From: Saprospiraceae bacterium
Lineage (GTDB): Bacteria; Bacteroidota; Bacteroidia; Chitinophagales; Saprospiraceae
Reading direction: 5' to 3'
NCBI GenBank assembly: GCA_020631405.1
Contig: JAHDHH010000024.1
Coordinates: 1-55,724 of the forward strand
DNA length: 55,724 bases
The notes under the pieces were generated by a model that was not told where the DNA came from, made no database searches, and saw only the letters and a program-made list of their open reading frames with translations. Shown here one piece after another: positions 1-8,322 of this stretch; the first letter of the stretch is position 1, and each line of letters starts with the position of its first letter. Position numbers and translations under genes: made by a program.

Positions 1-977
1 ACTACCATTACAGTCCAACTGTAGTTTGGAAAGTTATTATACCAATTGCCAATGTTACTGTAGGCATAATTAAAGTTATTTGAGCATAGGACATCTAACC
101 ATGCTACGCCTCCCAGTCCATTGCCACCAAGGGCCATCAAATGAGCCAAGTCTCCATTAAAGTTATCGACTTCGTTACGAAAATCATTTAGTGCATCTCC
201 AGAACTACTAGTGCTGTATGGGTCTTGTGTTTCCCACACGAAGATTTCTGAAATATTGACAGTCATACCGTCATTATTGTATATAGTTGATACAGGATTC
301 CATAATCCAGTGATGTAGTCCATTGTCTGTGTTACTCCACCTTTAGATTGAAATAAATCATAATCACTTTCAACATAGACATTTACACAATCCATCAACT
401 TGTTACTACTTACAGTATTATATAGGTTGGCAAGCTGGTCGGCATACTCTGGGAGCTTGTCCGAATGACATTCCGCCGATATGGGGTTTTTTAGCTTTGA
501 TGCATCATAAAGTACATACTCATTTGGAGTCCCTTGTTTAGGTTTTCCTAAATTCAAATCTTTTCCATCTTTTGTTGAAAGTATGCCAAACATTTCATCA
601 TTGAAGAACGAAAATGCTACCAGACCTCCTGTACTTTTTATTTTACCTCGATAGTATAAACCTGGGGTATACGCAATGTCATCCTCTGTTGAGCTTGATG
701 CCTTAAAGTCATGAGTTAGTAGATCGTACCTCTCTAGAGTAACAGTAAGCATTTTGTCCAGATAAGGTATTTCTAGTTCTAATGTTTCTGACTTAGATTT
801 CTTAATTTGCTTAAAAACACTTTGATCTATTTCAAGTGATTGGTATTCGAAGCCTTCAGTAAATTCTTTTTTCATTTGAGTATTCAAGAAGAGCTTATCT
901 TGAGCATTTACAGAATAAATTAAAGCAAAGAATAACAGAATTATAGGAAAACATGTACTCAATTGGGGTTTGAACAT
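1..977 (-). CDS. Secreted M12-type zinc metalloprotease, N-terminal part (cut by window edge)
   Basis: The minus strand is open from an ATG at 977 to the left edge, about 325 codons without a stop. The first ~25 residues form a signal peptide with hydrophobic core and an NAQ cleavage site. A prodomain-like region follows, then a segment typical of reprolysin-like (M12) peptidases of Bacteroidota: DLAHLMALGGNGLGGVAWLD and, near the edge, NYSWTVMV. In this family the latter is normally followed at once by the zinc motif HExxH, so the catalytic core and any C-terminal sorting domain lie outside the window. Secretion to the cell surface or medium is inferred from the signal peptide. Family assignment rests on recalled motifs. 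The gene is divergent from the one starting at 1094. Confidence 0.75.
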   Translation of the reverse strand, partial: MFKPQLSTCFPIILLFFALIYSVNAQDKLFLNTQMKKEFTEGFEYQSLEIDQSVFKQIKKSKSETLELEIPYLDKMLTVTLERYDLLTHDFKASSSTEDDIAYTPGLYYRGKIKSTGGLVAFSFFNDEMFGILSTKDGKDLNLGKPKQGTPNEYVLYDASKLKNPISAECHSDKLPEYADQLANLYNTVSSNKLMDCVNVYVESDYDLFQSKGGVTQTMDYITGLWNPVSTIYNNDGMTVNISEIFVWETQDPYSTSSSGDALNDFRNEVDNFNGDLAHLMALGGNGLGGVAWLDVLCSNNFNYAYSNIGNWYNNFPNYSWTVMV

Positions 978-1030
978 AGAAAAGGAGTCTTAGAGAATCG
1001 TTAAAATATACAGCTATTACAAATTAAATA

Positions 1031-1038
1031 TACATTTG
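1031..1038 (+). promoter_or_regulatory. Bacteroidota -7 box TACATTTG
   Basis: TACATTTG fits the consensus TAnnTTTG and lies 55 bases before the ATG at 1094. No TTG is found at the -33 spacing, so this is a partial match. Confidence 0.4.
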
Positions 1039-1093
1039 TTAAATTGTTTCGTTTAACTGAAGTGCAATAATTATCATCTAACTGACAAAAATC

Positions 1094-1666
1094 ATGAGAT
1101 TCTACTACGTAATTATATCTATCGCCATCATTTTACTAGGGTTTACCACTACAATGGAAGCTCAGTCAAAAAAGAAAAAGAAAAGACCAGACCCAGAAAA
1201 GGTGGAGCAAAAATCTACTGTAAAATTTGCAGAACGCATTAACGCAGATATCAAAGCTGGAAATCTCAGTTTAGCAGGAGATTTCTTCTCTGTAGCTTTT
1301 AAAGGCTCTGGCGGATATAAGCTTAACAATTGGCTATCCGCAGGTCTTGCAGCAAAGGCAAAGTTATTTTTCCTTAATGATAGAGGACAGTCTAATGATC
1401 AGACAATAACATATTATGGATTTGGTCCATATGTAAGAGCAAAGTTTCTTCAACAGTTTTACATACAAGCTGAATATGACATTAATAGTTTCCAAATTGG
1501 TGAAAACGAAAGAATTTCTTTGAGCAGCCCATATCTTGGTGGTGGCTATATGCAAGGGTGGGGCGACTGGAAATTTGGAATCGAAGTCTTATTCATCGTG
1601 AATGATGAAGTCAGAGACTACGATGGTGTTATTGAATATTGGTTTGGTGGTACTTACAACTTCTAG
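1094..1666 (+). CDS. Small exported, probably outer-membrane beta-barrel-like protein, unknown function
   Basis: 190 residues. An N-terminal hydrophobic segment ending in MEAQ is a likely signal peptide, followed by a lysine-rich stretch (SKKKKKRPDPEK). The rest has alternating aromatic and polar residues, with glycine-rich turns such as GSGGYKLNNWLSAGLAAKAK and YLGGGYMQGWGDWKFGIE. It ends in an aromatic residue (GGTYNF), as barrel strands often do. This resembles the porin-like or beta-barrel small proteins common in Bacteroidota, but no named family is recognised. Its stop TAG shares the palindrome CTAG with the stop of the convergent aminotransferase gene. Confidence 0.65.
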   Translation: MRFYYVIISIAIILLGFTTTMEAQSKKKKKRPDPEKVEQKSTVKFAERINADIKAGNLSLAGDFFSVAFKGSGGYKLNNWLSAGLAAKAKLFFLNDRGQSNDQTITYYGFGPYVRAKFLQQFYIQAEYDINSFQIGENERISLSSPYLGGGYMQGWGDWKFGIEVLFIVNDEVRDYDGVIEYWFGGTYNF

Positions 1667-2730
1667 ATAGTTGCGAGTGTTGCATCTAGTTTCTTAATCC
1701 AGTTAAAGCTATCAGGTTTTGAGCCATCTCTTAGGCCGTCTACACATTCTTTAATGAATGGAGCTACCTTGTAGGTATCTACATCAAGTGAATAGTTTTG
1801 GCCTTTGTAATTAAAGTCGGAGACACTAATCACTACAGCTGCTGTACCTGTTCCAAATATTTCATGAAGACTACCATCCTTCGAAGCTGCAGTTACCTCA
1901 TCGATACTTATTTCTCTTTCCTCAACTGTGTATCCTTCTTTTCTAAGCAGTTGGATTGCTGAGTCTCTGGTGATGCCTTTCAGGATGCTTCCAGTGGTTG
2001 CAGGAGTGATGACTTTTCCATCTATGACAAAAAAGATATTCATTGTGCCAGCTTCTTGGACATTTTTCTTATTCTTTCCGTCAAGCCACATGATTTGATC
2101 AAAGCCTTGCTCTTGTGCAAGTTTCCATGGAAAGAGCGATCCTGCATAGTTGCCAGCTGTCTTGGCTTCACCAGTTCCACCATCTGCAGCTCTGATATAA
2201 ACATCTTCTGCTTTCAGTTTTAGTGGTTTAGCATAGTATGGTCCTACGGGTAAGGCCATGATAATATAAATGTATTTGTCCGATGGTCTGACACCTATAA
2301 ATTCATCTGCCGCAAACATCAATGGTCTCAAATATAAAGCACTCCCTTTAGCTGGCGGAATCCAGTCTACCTCAAGAGTAACCAGTTTCTCAACTGCTTC
2401 TAAAAACACATCTTCAGGAAAATCGGGCATACACATTCTCGCAGCAGAGGCATTCATTCTTTTGATATGCATCTCAGGCCTCATCAACATTGGAGACCCA
2501 TCTTGATGTTTTGTTGCCTTCATTCCTTCGAAAATAGATTGTCCATAGTGCCATGCTAGATTGCTTGGGTGGACAGAGAGATTTTCTAAAGGTCTGATTT
2601 CCATATTATGCCAAGCTCCATTTTCATATTCTGCATAAAACATATGGTCAGAAAATACCTTTCCAAATGGAATATTGTTGAAATCCAAGGATGAAATCTT
2701 TGAATGTTGAATCTTGGTAATAGGAATCAT
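1663..2730 (-). CDS. ilvE: Branched-chain amino acid aminotransferase
   Basis: 355 residues, the usual length for BCAT class IV aminotransferases of the longer bacterial/eukaryotic-like group. It transfers the amino group between Leu/Ile/Val and 2-oxoglutarate in the cytosol, using PLP. Landmarks are HYGQSIFEGMKA (residues 61-72), RPEMHIKRM (84-92), the PLP lysine K190 in GTGEAKTAGNYAGS, and QEAGTMNIFFV near 225. The C-terminal part has the expected EIFGTGTAAVV loop. The ATG at 2730 is preceded by a TAnnTTTG promoter box at 2753-2760. It is transcribed alone and converges on the small barrel gene. Confidence 0.93.
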   Translation of the reverse strand: MIPITKIQHSKISSLDFNNIPFGKVFSDHMFYAEYENGAWHNMEIRPLENLSVHPSNLAWHYGQSIFEGMKATKHQDGSPMLMRPEMHIKRMNASAARMCMPDFPEDVFLEAVEKLVTLEVDWIPPAKGSALYLRPLMFAADEFIGVRPSDKYIYIIMALPVGPYYAKPLKLKAEDVYIRAADGGTGEAKTAGNYAGSLFPWKLAQEQGFDQIMWLDGKNKKNVQEAGTMNIFFVIDGKVITPATTGSILKGITRDSAIQLLRKEGYTVEEREISIDEVTAASKDGSLHEIFGTGTAAVVISVSDFNYKGQNYSLDVDTYKVAPFIKECVDGLRDGSKPDSFNWIKKLDATLATI

Positions 2731-2752
2731 AGAGGTAAAATATTTATTACTG

Positions 2753-2760
2753 CAAAGTTA
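2753..2760 (-). promoter_or_regulatory. Bacteroidota -7 box TAACTTTG upstream of ilvE
   Basis: Read on the minus strand the bases are TAACTTTG, an exact TAnnTTTG match, 22 bases before the ilvE ATG. The -33 TTG is not evident. Confidence 0.5.
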
Positions 2761-2810
2761 AGCCAATTTAGCGTCTTGCGACTTCATTTTTATATTGTAA
2801 TATTCAGAGT

Positions 2811-3662
2811 TTATTGGATAATATTCTGAAAGTCTACTGGGGTAATGCTATACCTTCCTCTTTCGTTTAATTCTAACTTGCCACAAATTGTCACTGGATC
2901 ATGCTCGAAAAATATGTAATGATTCTCTGCAATGGCTGTTTTGTAAAACGATGTTTTCTCTTCCATGCTTAGCAGAGGGTCCATGTCATATGCCATAATG
3001 TAAGGCATCTTGACATGAAAGCTTGAAGGTAGTAAGTCTGCGGCGTATGTAATTTTGTTGCCATTAGGCAGGTTGATTGTTGGTGCCATCATTGCTTTTG
3101 TATGTCCATGGTAGTAGTCAACGGTGATATGCTTTTTCCAAGAAACTCCATTTGTTTCCTCAATGTATGCCATCCGTCCTGCTTCTAATATAGGTACAAA
3201 GTTTTCTTTTAGAAAGGATGCTTTTTCACGAGGATTGGGTTCCATAGCTGTAGCAAGGTGGGATTTATTAGTCCAATAAGTTGCATTTGGAAAGGTAGGC
3301 ACTATACCTCCTCCGTCGTCATGTTGACAAGCACCTCCTACATGGTCAAAGTGGAAATGAGTCAGGAAGACATCAGTAATATCTTCAGGTTGATAGCCTT
3401 TATCTAATAGAGATTGTAATAGTGAATCTGTACCATGAGGCTCAAAGTGAGACTGGAACTTTTGATCTTGCTTATCACCTAGTCCTGTATCAAATAGGAT
3501 GACTGATTCCCCATCATCAAGTAGCAGACATCGCATGCTCCAAGTACACATGTTTTGATTGTCAGCGGGGTTGAGCTTATTCCAAATACGTTTTGGTACC
3601 ACTCCAAACATAGCTCCACCATCTAATTTGAAATATCCTGTTTCTATAATTTCTAACTTCAT
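2811..3662 (-). CDS. MBL-fold metallo-hydrolase
   Basis: 283 residues of the metallo-beta-lactamase fold. The dinuclear zinc motif HxHxDH is intact at residues 102-107 (THFHFDHVGG). A downstream histidine in YYHGHTKAMM and the aspartate in YAADLLPSSFHV supply further likely ligands. Length and layout resemble quorum-quenching lactonase/AttM-like and related hydrolases, but the substrate cannot be read from sequence. No signal peptide is present, so it should act in the cytosol. Only 4 bases separate it from the trans-sulfuration enzyme upstream, so both probably come from one transcript. A role in thioester or lactone hydrolysis linked to sulfur amino acids is possible but unproven. Confidence 0.85.
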   Translation of the reverse strand: MKLEIIETGYFKLDGGAMFGVVPKRIWNKLNPADNQNMCTWSMRCLLLDDGESVILFDTGLGDKQDQKFQSHFEPHGTDSLLQSLLDKGYQPEDITDVFLTHFHFDHVGGACQHDDGGGIVPTFPNATYWTNKSHLATAMEPNPREKASFLKENFVPILEAGRMAYIEETNGVSWKKHITVDYYHGHTKAMMAPTINLPNGNKITYAADLLPSSFHVKMPYIMAYDMDPLLSMEEKTSFYKTAIAENHYIFFEHDPVTICGKLELNERGRYSITPVDFQNIIQ

Positions 3663-3666
3663 ATTC

Positions 3667-4857
3667 TTAATTTAATGCTTGTGTTATATCTGTTAAGAGA
3701 TCATCTATGTTTTCTATACCAACAGACATCCTGATTAACCCATCTGTGATGCCATTTTCAATCCTTATCTCTCTATCAATATTTAAATGAGAACTTGATG
3801 CAGGATGAAGTAACAAAGTGTCTAAATCTCCAAGAGTTGGTGCTTGGGTTAGAAGGTTTACCTTGTCCATGAATCGCTTCCCTTGATCTATGCCTCCCTT
3901 AACTTCAAAGCTAAGCATAGCACCATATTGAGTCATTTGTTTGCTAGCTATTGTATGGGCTCTATGATTTGGCAACCCTGGATAATTGACAAAGTCTACG
4001 TTGTTATGTGATTCAAGTGCCGTTGCAATCTTCATTGCGTTGCTACAAGCTTTGTCCATCCTTAAGGTGAGGGTTTTTAACCCATTATGTAGCAGCCACG
4101 TTTCAAATGGGCTAGGATTGAGTCCAAGAAGTTTATAAGTGGTCCAAAGTTTTTTGTGATGCTTCTCATCATAAACTACAGCTCCTCCAATACTATTTCC
4201 ATGACCATTGAGAGATTTCGTTGTACTATGGATCACAAAGTCAATTCCGAAGTTCAATGGTCTCTGTAAGTAAGGTGTACAGAAGGTATTGTCTATTGCT
4301 GATAGGATAGAGTGACGCTGGCAGATGTTGGCAATTGCCTGTAAGTCAATACAATCTAATGAGGGATTGGCTGGAGACTCTCCATAGACTAACTTTATTC
4401 TATCATCTTCAGTAATCAGTTGTTCAACTCTCGTCAGATTGCTTAGATCAGTAAATATTGTTTCAATTCCAAAATTGGCAAACACCTTATTAAGTACTTC
4501 GGTAGTACCTCCATATAGGTTCGCTTGAGTAAGTACTTTGTCACCAGATGTCAATATCGAGCTAATAACTAGGGAAATTGCCGACATCCCAGAGTTAGTG
4601 AGAAGGCATTCAACTGAGGCATCAAGTTCAAAGCCTTCTAATTTAGCCAGTTTGTCAGCTACAGATCTAATAGTGGGATTGGCATACCTAGAGTATAGAT
4701 ACCCAGGTTTCTTTCCAGTGAAGACATCCTGACTGTGTTGTAGATCATCAAAGACAAATGATGAAGAAGCATAAATAGGAAGGACATGAGGTTTGTTCAA
4801 CCTCAGTTCTTTCACTTCTGTTGAGCAAATGGTTTCAAAGCTTAATGGTTTGGCCAT
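3667..4857 (-). CDS. Trans-sulfuration PLP enzyme (cystathionine gamma-synthase / gamma-lyase family)
   Basis: 396 residues, the standard length for the Cys/Met metabolism PLP-dependent family. The substrate-binding segment YLYSRYANPT lies near residues 53-62. The PLP-ring stacking region is QANLYGGT (111-118), the PLP nitrogen-binding aspartate is D189 in AIDNTF, and the Schiff-base lysine is K214 in STTKSLNGHG. Members include cystathionine gamma-synthase, cystathionine lyases, methionine gamma-lyase and O-acylhomoserine sulfhydrylases. The sequence alone does not settle which. The gene is first in an operon with the MBL hydrolase and is divergent from the RluA gene. A TATCTTTG promoter box lies 33 bases upstream of the ATG. 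Confidence 0.88.
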   Translation of the reverse strand: MAKPLSFETICSTEVKELRLNKPHVLPIYASSSFVFDDLQHSQDVFTGKKPGYLYSRYANPTIRSVADKLAKLEGFELDASVECLLTNSGMSAISLVISSILTSGDKVLTQANLYGGTTEVLNKVFANFGIETIFTDLSNLTRVEQLITEDDRIKLVYGESPANPSLDCIDLQAIANICQRHSILSAIDNTFCTPYLQRPLNFGIDFVIHSTTKSLNGHGNSIGGAVVYDEKHHKKLWTTYKLLGLNPSPFETWLLHNGLKTLTLRMDKACSNAMKIATALESHNNVDFVNYPGLPNHRAHTIASKQMTQYGAMLSFEVKGGIDQGKRFMDKVNLLTQAPTLGDLDTLLLHPASSSHLNIDREIRIENGITDGLIRMSVGIENIDDLLTDITQALN

Positions 4858-4889
4858 AGATTTTACAATTGTTAGTTATGAATCTGTAA

Positions 4890-4897
4890 CAAAGATA
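4890..4897 (-). promoter_or_regulatory. Bacteroidota -7 box TATCTTTG for the trans-sulfuration/MBL operon
   Basis: An exact TAnnTTTG match (TATCTTTG) on the minus strand, 33 bases before the ATG at 4857. It faces away from the plus-strand box at 4919-4926, with 21 bases between them. Confidence 0.55.
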
Positions 4898-4918
4898 GAC
4901 TCCTAGTGCTTGATTCTT

Positions 4919-4926
4919 TACTTTTG
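4919..4926 (+). promoter_or_regulatory. Bacteroidota -7 box TACTTTTG just before the RluA start
   Basis: TACTTTTG ends 4 bases before the ATG at 4931. With the usual distance from box to transcription start, the transcript would begin at or next to the start codon. The mRNA would then be leaderless or nearly so, and the longer TTG-started frame beginning at 4910 would be excluded. Confidence 0.5.
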
Positions 4927-4930
4927 TTCT

Positions 4931-5986
4931 ATGATCAATAAAAATGAAGATCAAGAAGCTCAGGTAGATGATGAAATTCAGGACATTACTATAATTAGTG
5001 ATCCAGGACAATCGCCTATGCGAATTGATAAATTCTTAATGGAACGTCTGTTGCATTCGACAAGAAGTAAAATCCAAAATGCTATTAAAGCTGGAGCTAT
5101 CACTGTCAATGAAAAACAAGTCAAGCCTAATTATAGAATAAGACCAAAGGACATTGTCCATGTTGTCTTGTCTAGAGGCCAAAGGTGGACTGACAATGTC
5201 GTGGCAGAAGATATTCCACTAGATATCAGGTATGAGGATGATGATTTGATGGTTGTTTATAAGCCAGCTGGAATGGTTGTCCATCCTGGAATAGGCAATA
5301 CCTCTGGCACCCTCGTCAATGCTCTTGCCTATTATTTTCAAAATTCTCCAATACCAGCCAAAGATGGCAATGATATTGATAGGATGGGGCTAGTCCATAG
5401 AATTGATAAGAATACTTCCGGTCTATTAGTAATAGGAAAGACTGACTATGCCTTATCACATTTAGCGAAGCAATTTTATGACCATACTATTGATAGAGAA
5501 TATATAGCATTAGTTTGGGGAGAACCGAATCCAGAAAATGCAACGATTAAGTCATACTTAGGCAGGTCATTGACTAATCGTACAAAATTTCAAGTTTGGG
5601 ATGAAGAAGAAGATAAAGGGAAATTGGCCATTACTCATTATGAGACTATAAAGCAGATGTACTATGTAAGTTTGGTTAAGTGTAAACTAGAGACAGGAAG
5701 AACCCATCAAATTAGAGTCCACATGGCTCATCAGAACAATCCATTGTTCAATGATGAGAAGTATGGCGGTGATAAAATAGTGAAAGGCACTGTATTCAAC
5801 AAGTACAAACAATTTGTTATGAATGCTTTTAAACTCTGCCAAAGGCAGGCACTTCATGCTAGATTTTTAGGATTTGAGCATCCAGTGACCAAAGAAAGAA
5901 TGGAATTCGAAGCACCACTGCCAGATGATATGAGTGCGGTCTTAGAGAAGTGGGAAAACTATGTACAGTCTAAACAAACTGATTAA
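4931..5986 (+). CDS. RluA-family 23S rRNA/tRNA pseudouridine synthase
   Basis: 351 residues from the ATG at 4931. An N-terminal S4 RNA-binding domain (about residues 29-80, beginning MRIDKFLMERLLHSTRSK) precedes the RluA catalytic domain. The catalytic aspartate is D159 in HRIDKNTSGLLV, and the later motif ETGRTHQIRVHMAH is intact. S4 plus catalytic domain matches the RluD/RluC architecture, so large-subunit rRNA is the likely substrate. Exact uridine targets cannot be told from sequence. The stop codon overlaps the next start by one base (TAATG), implying translational coupling with the acyl-CoA reductase gene. Confidence 0.9.
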   Translation: MINKNEDQEAQVDDEIQDITIISDPGQSPMRIDKFLMERLLHSTRSKIQNAIKAGAITVNEKQVKPNYRIRPKDIVHVVLSRGQRWTDNVVAEDIPLDIRYEDDDLMVVYKPAGMVVHPGIGNTSGTLVNALAYYFQNSPIPAKDGNDIDRMGLVHRIDKNTSGLLVIGKTDYALSHLAKQFYDHTIDREYIALVWGEPNPENATIKSYLGRSLTNRTKFQVWDEEEDKGKLAITHYETIKQMYYVSLVKCKLETGRTHQIRVHMAHQNNPLFNDEKYGGDKIVKGTVFNKYKQFVMNAFKLCQRQALHARFLGFEHPVTKERMEFEAPLPDDMSAVLEKWENYVQSKQTD

Positions 5987-6999
5987 TGAGTACTACTATA
6001 GATGCAAGGATTAATGCTTTAGTTGAGTTAGGAACAAAGATTGCTCGATCAAATAATGAACTAGAGCAAATAGTAAGTAAAGCGAAGGTGAATAATCCGT
6101 GGTTTACCGAACAAAGTACCTGGCACATGCTTACTGCAATTCGGGATAATTTCTTAGACCAAACTCGGCTTAAATCTTGGATCAACCGATACGATACATC
6201 TCAGATGTCTGCTGACCAAACATTGGCAATAGTAATGGCAGGTAATATACCACTTGTTGGATTTCATGATTTTCTATGTGGCTATATCTTGGGCTATCAG
6301 CTAGAACTAAAACTTTCTGAAAAGGACAATATACTATTGCCTTATCTCATAGATGAATTGTCTTTGCTTGACCCGAACATTCAGGTCACAATTGTTGAAA
6401 GACTCACAAAGTATGACAAGGTCATAGCAACAGGTAGTACCAATACTTCGATTTACTTCGAACAGTATTTTGGCCATGTGCCAAACATTATTCGAAAGAA
6501 TAGAACTTCTATTGCAGTGCTGGATGACCAATTGTTCGATGATGACCTACTGGGATTAGGCAATGATTTATTAATGTATTTTGGATTAGGGTGTAGGAAT
6601 GTGTCTAAGATATTCTTACCTAAAGCTATGGACATTGAAGTCATATTCAAGTCAATGAAGGATCATGAAGAGGTAGCTTTTCACAATAAGTACATGAATA
6701 ACTTTGATTATTCCAATGCACTTTACTTATTGAACAAGGAAGTGGTGTATTCTAATGGATTTTTACTCGCGAGGCAAGCTGAGTCTTTGCACTCAAGAAT
6801 TTCGTGTGTGAATTATGAATATTATGAAGACATTGCTCAGGTAGAAGATTATATCAAAGCAAATCATGAACAGATTCAATGTGTGGTTTCAAATATGAAA
6901 ATTACAGGATTCGAATCGATTGGATTTGGTGAGGCGCAACTGCCCAGCTTAGACCAATATGCTGACAATATTGATACGATTTCATTTTTGTTAACATAA
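5986..6999 (+). CDS. LuxC-like acyl-CoA reductase
   Basis: 337 residues resembling the LuxC/acyl-CoA reductase family found in Bacteroidota. These proteins reduce long-chain acyl-CoA or acyl-protein thioesters to aldehydes with NADPH. Visible features are the Rossmann-like segment AIVMAGNIPLVGFHDFLCGY (81-100), KVIATGSTNTSIYFEQYF (145-162), the candidate nucleophile C203 in FGLGCRNVSK, and the characteristic ending GFGEAQLPSLDQYADNIDT. Other LuxC proteins work with an acyl-transferase and an acyl-protein synthetase (LuxD, LuxE), but no such partner is in this window. The physiological product is therefore unknown. It overlaps the RluA stop by one base and is followed by a terminator hairpin. 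Confidence 0.75.
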   Translation: MSTTIDARINALVELGTKIARSNNELEQIVSKAKVNNPWFTEQSTWHMLTAIRDNFLDQTRLKSWINRYDTSQMSADQTLAIVMAGNIPLVGFHDFLCGYILGYQLELKLSEKDNILLPYLIDELSLLDPNIQVTIVERLTKYDKVIATGSTNTSIYFEQYFGHVPNIIRKNRTSIAVLDDQLFDDDLLGLGNDLLMYFGLGCRNVSKIFLPKAMDIEVIFKSMKDHEEVAFHNKYMNNFDYSNALYLLNKEVVYSNGFLLARQAESLHSRISCVNYEYYEDIAQVEDYIKANHEQIQCVVSNMKITGFESIGFGEAQLPSLDQYADNIDTISFLLT

Positions 7000-7028
7000 C
7001 CTTAATAGTAAAAAACTTTAAGGTTTTT
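6998..7028 (+). terminator. Intrinsic terminator after acyl-CoA reductase
   Basis: Arms AACCTTAA (6998-7005) and TTAAGGTT (7018-7025) form an 8-bp stem with a 12-base loop, followed by further T residues. The left arm overlaps the stop codon region. The stem is AT-rich, so strength is uncertain. Confidence 0.55.
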
Positions 7029-7076
7029 GTAACTTTTTGTATTTTTAAATCGTTGGTCATTTATCAAAACATAAGT

Positions 7077-7286
7077 ATGAAAAATAAAATATTCTCCATT
7101 TTTATTTATTCTCTCCTGATTTTATGCGGTGCCTCAATAGCTTTCTTGAGTTTAGAGGTCGATGTTATAGAGATTGCTTTTAATGCAAACTTTGAGTCTC
7201 CTTTTCAAGATACTAGTGCATATGCTGATAAAAATACTTTTATTAGAGTTGTGTTGGATGCGATCATTCACTTATTCAGATTTTAA
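7077..7286 (+). CDS. Small 69-residue membrane or exported protein, unknown
   Basis: A 69-codon frame starting at the ATG at 7077, which is preferred over an upstream start at 7053. It begins MKNKIFSIFIYSLLILCGAS, a positively charged tip followed by a hydrophobic segment. This is either a signal anchor or an uncleaved signal sequence. The remaining ~45 residues are mildly acidic, contain DTSAYADKNTF, and end in an amphipathic stretch (IRVVLDAIIHLFRF). No family is recognised. Its TAA stop shares the palindrome TTAA with the stop of convergent fmt. It is probably real, given the clean hydrophobic start and the tight packing, but could be spurious. Confidence 0.5.
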   Translation: MKNKIFSIFIYSLLILCGASIAFLSLEVDVIEIAFNANFESPFQDTSAYADKNTFIRVVLDAIIHLFRF

Positions 7287-8194
7287 GTTAAGCCATTAAT
7301 AAAATCTTTAGTATACATTCTTTTCTTTCCTGCTAGTTGGAGTCTTTCTACAGAGATATATCCATCTAAAGTTGCGATGAGTAATTGACCTCGTTCTATG
7401 ATAAACTCTCCTGGATCATGCTGATGAGCTTGAATAATTTCTGAAGTGGTAAATACTTTTAACTTACTTCCATCTTTCCAGTAGGTATATGCTCCAGGAT
7501 AGGGGTCAAGTCCTCTAATAAAGTTATAAACAGACCTCGTGTAATTATCAAAATTAATCAAGCACGTCTCACTATACAGTTTCGGAGCCTTACAAACTTG
7601 GTCTTCTTGTTGTGTTTTTGGTGCTATTTGGTCTGATGCTATTTGATTGACAGATTTGAGTACCAATTCAGCACCTACAACCATCATCTTGTCATGTAAC
7701 GAGCCAACAGTGTCTTTGTAATCTATTGGCACAACAGCCTGGTCAATCATATCACCAGTATCTATTTCATGCTTCAGTAAGAATGTAGTAAGACCAGTTT
7801 CTTTTTCTCCATTGATAATTGCCCAATTTATCGGTGCCGCCCCTCTATACTTGGGCAGGAGTGATCCATGGAGGTTCATAGTGCCATGTTTTGGCATATT
7901 CCACACCATTTCTGGAAGCATCCGAAATGCTACTACGACCTGAAGGTCAGCGTCTAGAGACTTGAGTTCTTGATTGAAGCTCGGAGACTTGAGGTTAGGA
8001 GGTTGCATAATATATAGACCCTGTTCTTGGGCATACTTCTTCACGTCTGACTCTAGGAGTTGTTTGTTGCCTCTACCTCCATACTTGTCTGTAGAGGTAA
8101 TCACTCCAACTACTTCATGATGCGATTCATGAAGTACTCGTAAAGCGGGAACTGCAAAACTAGGAGTCCCCATAAAAACAATTCTTAAGCCCAT
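7283..8194 (-). CDS. fmt: Methionyl-tRNA formyltransferase
   Basis: 303 residues from the ATG at 8194. The family start MGLRIVFMGTPSFAVPALRV aligns with other Fmt proteins, so a further 19 codons of open frame upstream are not counted. It formylates initiator Met-tRNA with 10-formyl-THF. The active-site triad region is visible: NLHGSLLPKYRGAAPINWAI (catalytic Asn and His), then DTGDMID. The C-terminal OB-like domain follows (YPGAYTYW onward). A near-consensus box TATTTTTC ends a few bases before the start. The gene converges on the 69-residue frame and is divergent from the OmpA-family gene. Confidence 0.93.
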   Translation of the reverse strand: MGLRIVFMGTPSFAVPALRVLHESHHEVVGVITSTDKYGGRGNKQLLESDVKKYAQEQGLYIMQPPNLKSPSFNQELKSLDADLQVVVAFRMLPEMVWNMPKHGTMNLHGSLLPKYRGAAPINWAIINGEKETGLTTFLLKHEIDTGDMIDQAVVPIDYKDTVGSLHDKMMVVGAELVLKSVNQIASDQIAPKTQQEDQVCKAPKLYSETCLINFDNYTRSVYNFIRGLDPYPGAYTYWKDGSKLKVFTTSEIIQAHQHDPGEFIIERGQLLIATLDGYISVERLQLAGKKRMYTKDFINGLT

Positions 8195-8292
8195 AGTCAG
8201 AAAAATACTAGTTAGAATGTCGTAATAGTAGTTAAAATTTCCAAAATACAAGTTAGTATTGGAACAAAAACCTTCTTGATTACTATTCTAAT

Positions 8293-8300
8293 TATATTTG
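8293..8300 (+). promoter_or_regulatory. Bacteroidota -7 box TATATTTG for the OmpA-family gene
   Basis: TATATTTG is an exact TAnnTTTG match, 22 bases before the ATG at 8323. No TTG is seen at the -33 spacing. Confidence 0.5.
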
Positions 8301-8322
8301 GGTTCAAATTAACACAGAACAC

